NCBI GenBank assembly: GCA_964428355.1
Contig: CAYRYU010000086.1
Span: 1-30,221, forward strand
Direction of reading: 5' to 3'
DNA: 30,221 bases
Source: CAYRYU01 sp964428355
Lineage (GTDB): Bacteria; Muiribacteriota; Ozemobacteria; Ozemobacterales; Ozemobacteraceae
How positions within the stretch are numbered: position 1 is the first letter of the stretch; each line of letters opens with the position of its first letter. This document shows positions 1 to 7,812 of this stretch, piece by piece. A program made the position numbers and the translations under genes. The notes under the pieces are model-generated. The model was not told where the DNA came from and did not search any database. It saw only the letters and a list, made by a program, of their open reading frames with translations.

Positions 1-164
1 GTGTTGGACACCTGCTGCTCGTGCATCCTGCGCGTGTTCCAAAAGAACCTTACCACGAAGGCGGAGACGATGCCCATCACAAGCATGAAAAGGACCAGCT
101 CCACGATCGAAAGACCGCGCCCCGATCCCGGGAGAAAGCCTCTTTTCCGCGCTCTAGGGGTCAT
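1..164 (-). CDS. Type IV prepilin-like protein, 3' end outside window
   Basis: Only the first 54 or so codons are visible, reading leftward off the window edge. The start is taken as the ATG at 164-162, which overlaps the end of the upstream prepilin gene by 11 bases. The N-terminus is a classic class III (type IV pilin-like) signal: a basic leader ending in Gly17, then LSIVELVLFMLVMGIVSAFV. Cleavage after Gly17 would put Glu at +5 of the mature protein, the residue used by prepilin peptidase substrates for assembly. The basic segment after the helix (RFFWNTRRMHEQQ) fits the start of a pilin globular domain. It is the last visible gene of the leftward envelope operon. Pilin, pseudopilin and minor pilin cannot be told apart from this fragment. 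Confidence 0.75.
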   Translation of the reverse strand, partial: MTPRARKRGFLPGSGRGLSIVELVLFMLVMGIVSAFVVRFFWNTRRMHEQQVSN

Positions 165-606
165 CGAACACGTATCCACGGAGGGAAACCCGCCGCTTTG
201 GGGCGTCGTCGGGAGCACCGGGAAACTTGAAGAACGATTCGATCTCGATCGTCGCCATTCTGGGCTCCGCAGCGGGCCGGATGGAGATCTTCGTCTGGAT
301 CGGAAGACGGTTGAAAATCCTGTCGCCTTCGTATTTCTGCAGGATCCGCGTAAGTGTTGCCCCCGGCGGGGGAAGGATGCTCCGATATCCCGCGAGTCTG
401 ATCTCATCGACGCATGAAGACTGGAAGGAGTTGACGATGACGGCATCCCGGGCCGCAAGAGAGACTCTCCTGACGCTCGTGAAGTGCCTGATCAGGGGGA
501 GCAGGAAAACGGCGAGCACGAACATCGCGATGACGATCTCGGTGATCGTGAACGCGCGGCTTCCGTTGCCGGTGTCAGGGAATGCCCTTGCGGAAGGGAC
601 GGCCAT
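154..606 (-). CDS. Type IV prepilin-like protein (minor pilin/pseudopilin)
   Basis: About 150 residues. The N-terminus has a short leader followed by FTITEIVIAMFVLAVFLLPL, a single hydrophobic helix with Glu at +5 after the predicted cleavage site, as in type IV pilins and type II secretion pseudopilins. The residue before the cleavage point is Ala (SRA|FTITE), not the usual Gly, which some prepilin peptidases tolerate. The rest is a small soluble domain with no motif I recognise. I chose the ATG at 606; a TTG directly before it (609) is the alternative. The gene begins 8 bases after the OmpA-domain gene and overlaps the next prepilin gene, so co-translation is likely. Its role is inferred from the N-terminus and context only. 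Confidence 0.75.
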   Translation of the reverse strand: MAVPSARAFPDTGNGSRAFTITEIVIAMFVLAVFLLPLIRHFTSVRRVSLAARDAVIVNSFQSSCVDEIRLAGYRSILPPPGATLTRILQKYEGDRIFNRLPIQTKISIRPAAEPRMATIEIESFFKFPGAPDDAPKRRVSLRGYVFDDP

Positions 607-613
607 CAATGTT

Positions 614-1336
614 TCACAGTTTCACGATATCCACCCGGCGGTTGGCTGCCATTCCCGCTTCGGTTCCGTTGTCCGCGATCGGCTGGGTTTCACCCCGCCC
701 GACCGTTTCGATCCTGCCGTCGTTGATACCTCCGTTTACAAGCCAGTTCTTGACCGACTCGGCCCGCTGCCTGGATAGCAGCATGTTGTAGGCGGCGTCG
801 CCGGAGTTGTCGGTGTGTCCCTCGAGGAGGATCCGTGTGGCGGGATTGTCCTGGAGGTAGCTCAGGATTGCCTCGAGAGCCGGCCGGGACGAAGGTTTCA
901 GGGCGGTGCTCTCGAAATCGAACTGGATCCCGTTCGCGGTCGCCCTTCCCGTCGTGTCGAGCTGGGTCTTGATCTCCTCGGGGGTGATGATGCCAAAACC
1001 GCCAGGAAGGTCGAACCCGTTTTTCCTGGGTGTCTCGAAATCGACCGGTTCCCGCTGGGTGGAAGGCTGGGGAGGTGAAGCCGCCGGAACGACCGTCTGC
1101 CCCGGGGTGGGCGTGGGAAGGGATGAATCGAGCTCGGGTGCGAGAGGGGCGGGCATCGTTCCGTTTTCAGGGGCTTTCCGGCCCGGGTTCACCTGGGTAT
1201 CCATCTTCTCGTTCTCGTACCCGATCGTCACCTTGTATGTCTTCGCGGACAGGGGGTGCGATGAGCCGGCAATGACGAGAAAGGCGACTGCGGGCAGAAG
1301 AAAGGTCCGGAATTGTGATAGGCGGTCGTTCCTCAT
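614..1336 (-). CDS. Exported OmpA-family peptidoglycan-binding protein
   Basis: 240 residues. A signal peptide covers roughly residues 1-31 (hydrophobic core LLPAVAFLVIAG, cleavage near LSA). A Pro/Thr-rich linker follows at about 50-100. The C-terminal OmpA domain (about 130-240) has the hallmark EGHTDNSGDAAYN, LSRQRAESV and MAANRRVDI motifs that bind meso-diaminopimelate-type peptidoglycan. There is no beta-barrel, so the protein is probably periplasmic and tethers something to the cell wall. The ATG overlaps the stop of the upstream prepilin gene by four bases (ATGA). Its place inside a prepilin operon suggests it anchors the pilus-like apparatus to peptidoglycan, as TsaP-, FimV- or PilQ-associated wall-binding proteins do in other systems; that role is inference. 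Confidence 0.85.
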   Translation of the reverse strand: MRNDRLSQFRTFLLPAVAFLVIAGSSHPLSAKTYKVTIGYENEKMDTQVNPGRKAPENGTMPAPLAPELDSSLPTPTPGQTVVPAASPPQPSTQREPVDFETPRKNGFDLPGGFGIITPEEIKTQLDTTGRATANGIQFDFESTALKPSSRPALEAILSYLQDNPATRILLEGHTDNSGDAAYNMLLSRQRAESVKNWLVNGGINDGRIETVGRGETQPIADNGTEAGMAANRRVDIVKL

Positions 1337-1731
1337 GGTGAAACCTCCTCAACTTGAAAAAAGAACGGGACGTCCTTCGGGTTGGGGTTGGCGAAGTAGA
1401 ACAATTTGCTCTTTCCCCGGAAGGATCGCTCGATCTCGCTTCCCTTTTTTGAATACCTGATCTCCTCGATTCCCGATTCCGTGCAGAGCACTAGAACCAC
1501 GCCGTCGGGTTTGGGGGCGATCTCACGGGCCATGGCCAGGTCGGTCTGGAATGTGTCGAAGAACAGGCCGAGGTCCTGGAAGTATTTCGAGGACTTCTGG
1601 TCCCCCATCGCAACCTGGACCTGCCGGTCGTAAACGCGGAAAAAAACGGCCGAGATCAGTCCGATGAGCATGATCGCGCAAGCCACCTCGACGAGGGTCA
1701 CCCCGCGGACGTGATTTCGGGCCGCGTTCAT
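1333..1731 (-). CDS. Type IV prepilin-like protein (minor pilin/pseudopilin)
   Basis: 132 residues. The leader ends at Gly10 and is followed by VTLVEVACAIMLIGLISAVF, so the mature protein would start with Val and have Glu at +5, a canonical prepilin peptidase site with its hydrophobic assembly helix. The C-terminal part (about residues 45-132) is a short domain with the pattern of a GspJ/PilW-type minor pilin, but I cannot assign a subfamily. The ATG lies one base after the stop of the large PilX-like gene, and its stop overlaps the start of the OmpA-domain gene, so all three appear translationally coupled. Confidence 0.8.
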   Translation of the reverse strand: MNAARNHVRGVTLVEVACAIMLIGLISAVFFRVYDRQVQVAMGDQKSSKYFQDLGLFFDTFQTDLAMAREIAPKPDGVVLVLCTESGIEEIRYSKKGSEIERSFRGKSKLFYFANPNPKDVPFFFQVEEVSP

Positions 1732-1732
1732 G

Positions 1733-3880
1733 CTATTTCCCGCCCTCCACGAAATACTCCTCCTGCTCGGAAAGCTGGTAGAAATAAAGATCCTTCCGGA
1801 TTCCTCCTCCAGGGTCGGAATAGGGGTCGTGGGCGGGTTCGAAGGTGATCGATTTCGGCGCGGGGTGGACCATCTCGGAAAGCCCGAGAGATCCCGCGGC
1901 GAGTCCGCCCTTGATCGTGAACCCCCCGGTGGCGCGAAATGATCCGCGGAGGCAGATCAGATGGGCTTGGATGGGGGCGGGAGTCTCCAGGAGGATGTTT
2001 CCCAGGGATACGAGCGTGAAAGGAAAAGCGCTGGTTATCTTTGCCTTGATGGTTACGTTTCCGCCGCAGATCAGGATCCCCGGGTTCAGGAGATGAAGGG
2101 GAGTCTCGATGGTAAGGTTTTCCTTTCCGACGAAGACCACTCCTGGAAGGCGGAGACCTTCCGGGTGCATGAAACGTGCGGCGAGCTCCGTGAACGAGGA
2201 GAAGACCGCCGTGATCTTGGACTGGAACTCCTTGCACCCTTCGATATCGGCGAGGTTTCCGAAGAAAACCGGTTTTCCCGACGGGCCGAATCCGCCCCTG
2301 GCCTGTGCGAGGGTTTCGGGGCCGCCATTCCAGAACGGGATGGTCTGGAAAATCGCGGGCGGGGGGTTGGAATATGCCGTGCTTACCGGCGCTTGAAGGG
2401 TTCCGGTTTCCTTCTGGCCGATCGACAGGAAGTCCAGGGCGTCCATAAAGGTTCCCGTCGCGAGAGTCGACATGGTGCGCGAGTAGGATGTCCAGGCGGG
2501 TCCTGCATCGTTCCGGTCGGAGATTCCGTACAGGACCGAGTAGTAGTGCATGTCGGAAGTCCGGTCGATGGGAACCTTCAGGACGTTCTTCGGCTTGAAG
2601 GCGGTCACGAAGCTCTCCTTGTCCGGAAAGGCGGGGACGAGAACGTCGTTGAACCTTTTCTGCCCAGACCCGTTGGCGAAATTGAGAGTGACGTCCAACC
2701 CGCGGAGGATCAGGTAGGCGGTGAAGGCGGGACCCAGAACGAGGGTGGGGGAGAATTTCGTGTTGCTTCCAAAGGGGCGGACCAGGGAAACCCTGGGAGG
2801 ATCGCCAGGGAATAGGTAGTGTATCGCGAGGGTCTCGCTCGCAATCTTGACGACTGTATTTCCGCTCTTCTCGAAGGTTTCGTAATCGGACTTGAGGCCC
2901 TGGTATTTTTCCCGAAGTTGGTGGATTATCTCCCCGGAATCAGGTCTCATGTTCAGGTTCGATTCCAGGCTCCGGTTCCTGTAGAGGCCAAGACGGAGCA
3001 GGAACCGGTCGTCATACTCGCCGTTCGCCCCAGAACCACAGAGGTTGAAAATCCAGGGTGATCCGCCGGAGTTGAAGAAGTTCCAGCCGGAGGTCCGGGC
3101 GATTTCCTGGAATGGGGGAATGGGGGTGAGATCGAAGCGGTTGGAGGAAAGGTCGACCAGGGAGATGGTCTTCCCATCGCCCTGGTTGTTGAGAAGCACC
3201 GGCACACCGTTTTCGAAGCCGGTTCCGGCGGTTTTCCGTTCCAGAAGGTTCATCTGTTGCCCGGGAAGCTTGTTCCGGACGAAAAGTGTGAACTTGGATA
3301 GAACGGGGTGGACGATGAGGTTTACCTTGAAACCTTTTGTGACACGGATCTTGCGGCTGGCCTTTCCGACCGTTCCGATGGCGGTGAACTCCATTTTCCC
3401 GGATTTTTCCGCCGGATGAGCCTGGAAGCCGGGGCCCAGGAGGGGAAGGGGGGCGATGTCGAAAACCTTTACCCGGACGGCAAGAGTTCCCTGCAACTGG
3501 TCACGAACGTAATCCAGGAGCTCGATTGGGGGTTGGAGTTCCCCTTCAAATGGATCGGTCGTGTCACTGAAAAGGGTGTTGAAGAACGCCTTGGGGGCGA
3601 TGACGGGGTTGCTCTGGAAGGTTCCGCTCGCGAGCGCGGTCAGTGCCCATTCCGACCCCGCCTTGGCGATCGTGAGGGAACGCGTGGAATCGAGAAAATG
3701 GCTCGCCCCCTGGATCTGGCCGTGAGACATCAGGTTCATGACGCCGAAGAAGAGCGCGAGAACGACCATCGCCCCAATGGCAAGCGGAAGGATGAAGCCC
3801 CGCTTCCCACGGTTCAACGCAGGGAACTTCCCTGGCCAGCCGAACAAACCTTTCCCCCCCCCCTCACGAGATTGCGGCAT
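1733..3880 (-). CDS. Large PilX-like membrane-anchored pilus assembly protein
   Basis: 715 residues from the chosen start. After a basic N-terminal stretch comes GFILPLAIGAMVVLALFFGV (from residue 28), a single hydrophobic helix. Then follow polar residues leading to KAGSEWALTAL, the layout of PilX/GspK-type N-termini that lack Glu+5 but follow a Gly-Phe-like junction. The remaining 650 or so residues are a large extracytoplasmic domain with no recognised motif. Its C-terminal third has short alternating hydrophobic/Gly strands, for example LVSLGNILLETP and GGLAAGSLGLS, suggestive of a beta-helix. The frame stays open upstream to 4108, but that would overlap purD; a TATAAT box at 3925-3920 lies just upstream of the ATG at 3880, so I prefer this start. 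It heads the prepilin/OmpA operon. PilX usually has about 150-200 residues, so this one is very long. Confidence 0.65.
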   Translation of the reverse strand: MPQSREGGGKGLFGWPGKFPALNRGKRGFILPLAIGAMVVLALFFGVMNLMSHGQIQGASHFLDSTRSLTIAKAGSEWALTALASGTFQSNPVIAPKAFFNTLFSDTTDPFEGELQPPIELLDYVRDQLQGTLAVRVKVFDIAPLPLLGPGFQAHPAEKSGKMEFTAIGTVGKASRKIRVTKGFKVNLIVHPVLSKFTLFVRNKLPGQQMNLLERKTAGTGFENGVPVLLNNQGDGKTISLVDLSSNRFDLTPIPPFQEIARTSGWNFFNSGGSPWIFNLCGSGANGEYDDRFLLRLGLYRNRSLESNLNMRPDSGEIIHQLREKYQGLKSDYETFEKSGNTVVKIASETLAIHYLFPGDPPRVSLVRPFGSNTKFSPTLVLGPAFTAYLILRGLDVTLNFANGSGQKRFNDVLVPAFPDKESFVTAFKPKNVLKVPIDRTSDMHYYSVLYGISDRNDAGPAWTSYSRTMSTLATGTFMDALDFLSIGQKETGTLQAPVSTAYSNPPPAIFQTIPFWNGGPETLAQARGGFGPSGKPVFFGNLADIEGCKEFQSKITAVFSSFTELAARFMHPEGLRLPGVVFVGKENLTIETPLHLLNPGILICGGNVTIKAKITSAFPFTLVSLGNILLETPAPIQAHLICLRGSFRATGGFTIKGGLAAGSLGLSEMVHPAPKSITFEPAHDPYSDPGGGIRKDLYFYQLSEQEEYFVEGGK

Positions 3881-3919
3881 ATCATCCGAGACGAATCGGG
3901 GACGCAGTCCCACCATCCC

Positions 3920-3948
3920 ATTATATCGTACTCGGAGAATGGAGATCA
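3920..3948 (-). promoter_or_regulatory. Candidate sigma70 promoter for the prepilin/OmpA operon
   Basis: On the minus strand a perfect TATAAT (3925-3920) lies 17 bp from a poor -35 (TGATCT, 3948-3943) that overlaps the purD stop codon. Transcription would begin near 3913, giving a leader of about 33 bases before the ATG at 3880. The -35 is weak, so an activator may be needed, or the operon may also be read through from purD. Confidence 0.4.
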
Positions 3949-5184
3949 GGAAGCCCCTATATCGGACCTGAACATCACGTCGGCCAGCCGGAGTTTCGAA
4001 ATGTCTTCGTAGGCCACCCGGCGTGCTTCCTGAAGGGTTTCTCCAACGGAACAGACCGAGACGAGTCGGCCGCTCTTGAAAACCCATTTTTCTTCGGCGG
4101 ATTGCCACCGGCAGTCCGAAAAGAAGACACGGGAGTTTTTGACCGCTTCGACGTTGTCGACGCTGGAAGTCGCCGATTCATCGGTGGGGTATCCCTTTCT
4201 CGCGAGAACTACAGCCACTCCCGAATGCTTCCCAAAAGCCACCTCAGAGCCGGTCGCATCGAGGCGGCCAAGTGCGCAGTCGAGTAGAAGGGCCGCAAGG
4301 TCGCCCCGGAAGCGGACGAGAATACTCTGGGCTTCAGGGTCGCCCAGTCGGGCATTGAACTCCAGGACCCGCGGACCTTGGGGGGTCAGCATCAACTGGA
4401 TGGAAAGGAAACCCCGGTAGAGGAGCCGGTCGGATTTCAGCCCGTTGACAGTTGGAATGACGATCCGGGTGCGAATCTTCTCCTCGAGTTCGGGGAAAAG
4501 CCCCGGAAAAGGGCTCACCGCGCCCATTCCACCTGTGGTAGGGCCTTTGTCGTTGTCCAGGGCAAGGTTGTAATCGCGGCAGGAGCTGAAGGAAACCCAT
4601 TGGTTACCGTCCGTCAGGATCGAGTAGGAAAACTCGATTCCTGAAAGCTTTTCCTGCAGGATGATCGGGGGGCCGTATTCCTTCAGAAGCCGGATCACGG
4701 CACCCAAGGCGTCCTCACTCGAGTGGACTACCGCCACCCCGGACCCGCGTGAAAAACCGTCACATTTGACGATTCCCACCCAGGGGTTCTCCTCGAGGAA
4801 CTTTTCTGCCTCGAACCGGTTCGCCACGACCTGGGTAACGGGGGAGGGGATATTGTGCTTGGCCATGAACTTGGCCGAAAAAGCCTTGCTGGTTTCGATC
4901 CGTCCGGCATCGGCGGCTGGACCGATGACGGGTATTCCGGCGGTATTGAGCGCATCGACGGTCCCCTCGGAAACGAACCGTGAAGGGCCGACCACGGCGA
5001 GGTCCACGTTCTCCTTTGCGAACCTCACGATATCTATGTTCGAGGTGGCGGGAATAAGGGTGGCTTGTTCCTTCATCCCGGAGTTTCCCGGGCAGGCGAA
5101 GATCTTGTGTACGGTGGGCGAGCGCGCGAGCGAATCGACCAGCGCGTGTTCCCGTCCGCCCGATCCGAGGACCAGAACCTTCAC
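3946..5184 (-). CDS. purD: Divergent phosphoribosylamine-glycine ligase (PurD-like ATP-grasp)
   Basis: 412 residues, close to the usual 420-430. PurD joins glycine to 5-phosphoribosylamine with ATP in purine synthesis. The start is the GTG at 5184, with GAGGGGG six bases upstream; the protein then begins KVLVLGSGGREHAL as in PurD. Further PurD landmarks are the ATP-grasp Mg-binding segment EFNARLGDPEAQ (Glu275, Asn277), GPTTGGMGAVSP, and a C-terminal FRSDIG. Several family motifs are altered. GPE-PL reads GPSRF (66-70). KADGLAAGKGV reads KCDGFSRGSGV (140-150). DHKR reads DYNL (204-207). The HAGT segment reads FSDC. It is most likely a fast-evolving PurD, but a related ATP-grasp ligase with another substrate is possible. 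It has its own promoter and appears monocistronic or feeds into the pilin operon. Confidence 0.85.
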   Translation of the reverse strand: MKVLVLGSGGREHALVDSLARSPTVHKIFACPGNSGMKEQATLIPATSNIDIVRFAKENVDLAVVGPSRFVSEGTVDALNTAGIPVIGPAADAGRIETSKAFSAKFMAKHNIPSPVTQVVANRFEAEKFLEENPWVGIVKCDGFSRGSGVAVVHSSEDALGAVIRLLKEYGPPIILQEKLSGIEFSYSILTDGNQWVSFSSCRDYNLALDNDKGPTTGGMGAVSPFPGLFPELEEKIRTRIVIPTVNGLKSDRLLYRGFLSIQLMLTPQGPRVLEFNARLGDPEAQSILVRFRGDLAALLLDCALGRLDATGSEVAFGKHSGVAVVLARKGYPTDESATSSVDNVEAVKNSRVFFSDCRWQSAEEKWVFKSGRLVSVCSVGETLQEARRVAYEDISKLRLADVMFRSDIGAS

Positions 5185-5218
5185 GAAATCCCCCTCAATG
5201 GTTCCTAATCGAGCTTTT

Positions 5219-5247
5219 ACTGTACTACGGGAAGTCTCCCCCGTCAA
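5219..5247 (-). promoter_or_regulatory. Candidate sigma70 promoter for purD
   Basis: Minus-strand TTGACG (5247-5242) and TACAGT (5224-5219) are separated by exactly 17 bp. The predicted start near 5212 gives a leader of about 28 bases before the GTG at 5184. The -35 matches consensus at 5 of 6 and the -10 at 4 of 6. The site shows that purD has its own promoter downstream of the assembly gap. Confidence 0.6.
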
Positions 5248-5274
5248 CATGCAATCCCCGCGTACACACCCGCC

Positions 5275-5374
5275 NNNNNNNNNNNNNNNNNNNNNNNNNN
5301 NNNNNNNNNNNNNNNNNNNNNNNNNNNNNNNNNNNNNNNNNNNNNNNNNNNNNNNNNNNNNNNNNNNNNNNNNN
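5275..5374. other. Assembly gap (100 N)
   Basis: Exactly 100 N, the usual filler for a scaffold join of unknown length. It removes the C-terminus of the glycine-zipper protein gene and part of the region upstream of purD. Order and orientation across it rest on scaffolding only. Confidence 0.98.
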
Positions 5375-6627
5375 ATCCATTTGGCGATCTTGGAACCGAT
5401 GATGCCGCCAACGATGCCTCCGATGATCGGCCCGATGATGGGGATTGGGGCTCCGAGGGCCATACCGATGGTGGATCCGACTGAGGAACCCACCAGGTCG
5501 ACGGGATCGATGGCCTTGATCGCCTTGGTGATGGAGAACTGGCGGTTCTTGATGTCGCCGCCGAGGGAGGAACCCATGATGCTTCCGGCGGAACCCATCA
5601 TGACGGGGGCGAGGGCTCCCGCGATGGCGCCGATTGGGCCTGGGATGATGGTCTTGACAAGGGTGCCGACGAACTGGCCGCCCGCGGCTCCGAGGGCGCC
5701 GCCCACGACGCTGCCCGCGAATTCCGCGCTGGCAACCGATTTTACCGCGGCCCCGATGGAAGGTTTTTCACCCTTGATGACCTGGAGGGCGAGGTTGGTG
5801 CCGACTGCTACTGTGGTTGTTACGGCCAGGTTGGTGAAGGAGAAACTGTTCTTCAGGGACTGCTTGGCATTGGCCGTTCCATCCGAGATTCCCTTGCTCA
5901 GGCGTGCCGAGAAGGTATCCGCCTGCTGGACCCCAGTGGTCTGGGCCGTGGCCTGCTGGGCTTCCTCGGTGTCCTGCGCGGATTTCTTGCCGGACTGATC
6001 GTTGTCGGTCTTCTTTTTCATGAGACCGATCTTCTGGGCGAGGGCGATGATTTTGGCTTTGATGATGGAGATGATTGCCTGGAGCTTCGATTTGATGGCA
6101 TCGATGATTTGCTTGAGCTTGCCGACGGCGACGTTGCCCTTGCCATTGAGAGGGAGTTGGCCGGCCTGAACCCCGACTTCATTCAACCCCACGCTCAGTT
6201 CGCCCTCGAAAGAGGTATCCGGGGTGATCCCGTGGGCCTCGTTCCATTGCGCGACCTGGGCTTTGTAGGATTGGGCCCCGCCGTTCACGAGGCCCTTGGT
6301 GTTGTCGACGATCGCGCGGATGCGTTCCCCGATGGACATGGTTTCCATGTTGGTGGGGGCAACCTTGTTATAGAGGGGTGCCGCGATGTTCTCGATCTTG
6401 CTCAGGGCTCCCTCGATCACCCCAACGTTGTTCTGGAGCTGGGTAATCTCGGGGCTGGCTCCGATGAGGTTCGCGATTCCCGACAACGCATTCGATTGGG
6501 GAGCCGTCTGCGCGGTTGGAATGGGGATGGTCACCTCCTGAGCGTAGGTTGCAAGGGTGGAGCCGAAAAACGCCAACAGCGTGAACAGTGTGACGACCCG
6601 GATCCTCAACTTGTTCCTGAAATTCAT
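5375..6627 (-). CDS. Secreted glycine-zipper protein, 3' end in gap
   Basis: 417 residues are visible before the gap. A signal peptide spans about 1-29 (hydrophobic core VVTLFTLLAFFGSTLA, cleavage near YAQ). Residues about 170-200 form a Lys/Ile-rich amphipathic helix, followed by a polar Gln/Thr/Ala segment. The C-terminal part (303-357 and 380-417) is hydrophobic and dense in small-xxx-small spacing, for example GGALGAAGGQFVG and IIGGIVGGIIG. This is a glycine-zipper pattern found in outer-membrane lipoproteins, pore formers and colicin-like domains. The start has a perfect GGAGGT five bases upstream. A perfect-consensus promoter precedes it, so the product may be abundant. The open frame appears to run through the Ns into purD, but that is an artefact. 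The family is unknown; I infer membrane insertion or oligomerisation after export. Confidence 0.75.
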
Positions 6628-6939
6628 TTGGCACCTCCGATAATGTCGACGTCAGGTTTTTGGGCATGACGGCGTACAATTTCCTCAATTATAAGAATCG
6701 ATCGGGTTAGTGTCAACGAAGGAAGAGGGCTTGCATCGGTCGGGGCCGATCCATGGGGTTCGAGAAACCGGGTTGGAAATCCTGGTTGCAGGGGTGGGAG
6801 GGAAACACCTTTCGGCCTGCGACGTCGCATGGCCGTCCGGCCATTTTGGGAAATCCTTGTTCCGAAGCTGTTTCCAGGGTGGTATTCAGAAGGCACGAAA
6901 TTTGCTAAATTTCTATGTGACAATCAAGGAGGATTCGCA
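6628..6939. other. Divergent intergenic region (312 bp)
   Basis: It separates the minus-strand glycine-zipper gene from plus-strand htpX. It holds the strong minus-strand promoter (6688-6716) and its leader of about 53 bases. On the htpX side I see only the AAGGAGG ribosome binding site (6926-6932) and no convincing -35/-10 pair. I see no gene and no RNA. Confidence 0.6.
6688..6716 (-). promoter_or_regulatory. Perfect-consensus sigma70 promoter
   Basis: On the minus strand TTGACA (6716-6711) and TATAAT (6693-6688) are separated by exactly 17 bp, a full match to the housekeeping consensus. Transcription should start near 6681 and read the secreted glycine-zipper protein gene. Confidence 0.85.
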
Positions 6940-7788
6940 ATGTCCAACGCAATCAAGGCTTACATGCTTCTTGCCTTTCTGGTCGCCTTCACGCTTTTCA
7001 TTGGACAAGCCCTCGGGGGCAATGACGGGCTGATGGTGGCAATGCTGATCTCTTTCGGAATGTCCTTCGTCAGCTATTGGTTTTCCGATTCGATCGTGCT
7101 TGCAATGTATGGAGCCCGCCGGATCCCGGAAAACGCCTTTCCGGAACTGCACCAGATCGTGCAGGGGTTGGCCAGGTCCGCTGGGATTCCAAAGCCCGCA
7201 ATCTACCTGATCCCATCGTCGTCGCCCAACGCTTTCGCCACCGGCCGGGGGCCCTCCCATGCCGCGGTGGCAGTCACGGAAGGTATTGTCGGGATGTTGA
7301 GTCGTGAAGAGCTCGCGGGAGTTTTGGCCCACGAGATTGCCCATATCGCAAATTACGATATCCTTCTTTCCACTATCGTCGCTACCATTGCGGGTTCTCT
7401 TTCCTTCCTCTCCAGAATGTTCATGTTTGGAGGAGGATCCAGGAGAAGAGACGGTGAAGAAGGGAGTAACGCCCTGCTCGGGTTGGTGATGGTGATTCTG
7501 GCCCCGATCGTGGCGATGCTCGTTCAGATGGCCATCTCCAGGTCCAGGGAGTATCTGGCGGACGAAACGGGGGCAAAATTCTGCGGAAACCCCAAATGGC
7601 TTGCAAGCGCTCTTGCAAAGATCCACGATGGAGTAGCCAATCGGCCCATGACCAATGCCGAACCCGCCACTTCACACATGTTCATCGCGCACCCCTTCAG
7701 CGGCAGGGGATTGGCCAACCTTTTTTCAACCCACCCCCCAATGGAAGAAAGAATCCAACGATTGATGAGCATGACAACCCGGGCTTGA
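6940..7788 (+). CDS. htpX: HtpX-like membrane zinc metalloprotease
   Basis: 282 residues, the normal HtpX length (about 280-290). HtpX is an inner-membrane M48 endopeptidase that degrades misfolded membrane proteins. Two hydrophobic N-terminal segments (about 8-23 and 30-50) precede the active site HEIAH (131-135) in the context LAHEIAHIANYDIL. Two further hydrophobic segments (about 140-158 and 180-198) follow, then SRSREYLADE with the third zinc ligand Glu204. The C-terminus has THPPMEERIQRL, typical of the family. I chose the ATG at 6940 because AAGGAGG lies seven bases upstream; the open frame continues further upstream without a ribosome binding site. It is a single-gene unit closed by a strong terminator. 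Induction by envelope stress is likely from the family but not visible here. Confidence 0.95.
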   Translation: MSNAIKAYMLLAFLVAFTLFIGQALGGNDGLMVAMLISFGMSFVSYWFSDSIVLAMYGARRIPENAFPELHQIVQGLARSAGIPKPAIYLIPSSSPNAFATGRGPSHAAVAVTEGIVGMLSREELAGVLAHEIAHIANYDILLSTIVATIAGSLSFLSRMFMFGGGSRRRDGEEGSNALLGLVMVILAPIVAMLVQMAISRSREYLADETGAKFCGNPKWLASALAKIHDGVANRPMTNAEPATSHMFIAHPFSGRGLANLFSTHPPMEERIQRLMSMTTRA

Positions 7789-7812
7789 GTCTCATCTCCA
7801 TATCTCCCCTCC

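Noticed and set aside
3881..4108. N-terminal extension of the PilX-like protein upstream of 3880
   Set aside because: It would overlap the 3' end of purD by about 160 bases and places a basic, non-signal-like stretch before the helix; a TATAAT box lies inside it.
4661..5998. Plus-strand frame of 445 codons rich in Met/Pro opposite the glycine-zipper gene
   Set aside because: Its composition mirrors the Gly/Ile-rich codons of the real gene, and it crosses the N gap.
3946..6627. A continuous 893-codon frame joining the glycine-zipper protein to PurD
   Set aside because: It runs through the 100-N gap, whose length and frame are arbitrary. PurD has its own GTG start, ribosome binding site and promoter.
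6850..6939. A promoter for htpX (TTGTTC ... TGGTAT)
   Set aside because: The spacing is acceptable but the -10 match is poor; I could not separate it from background.
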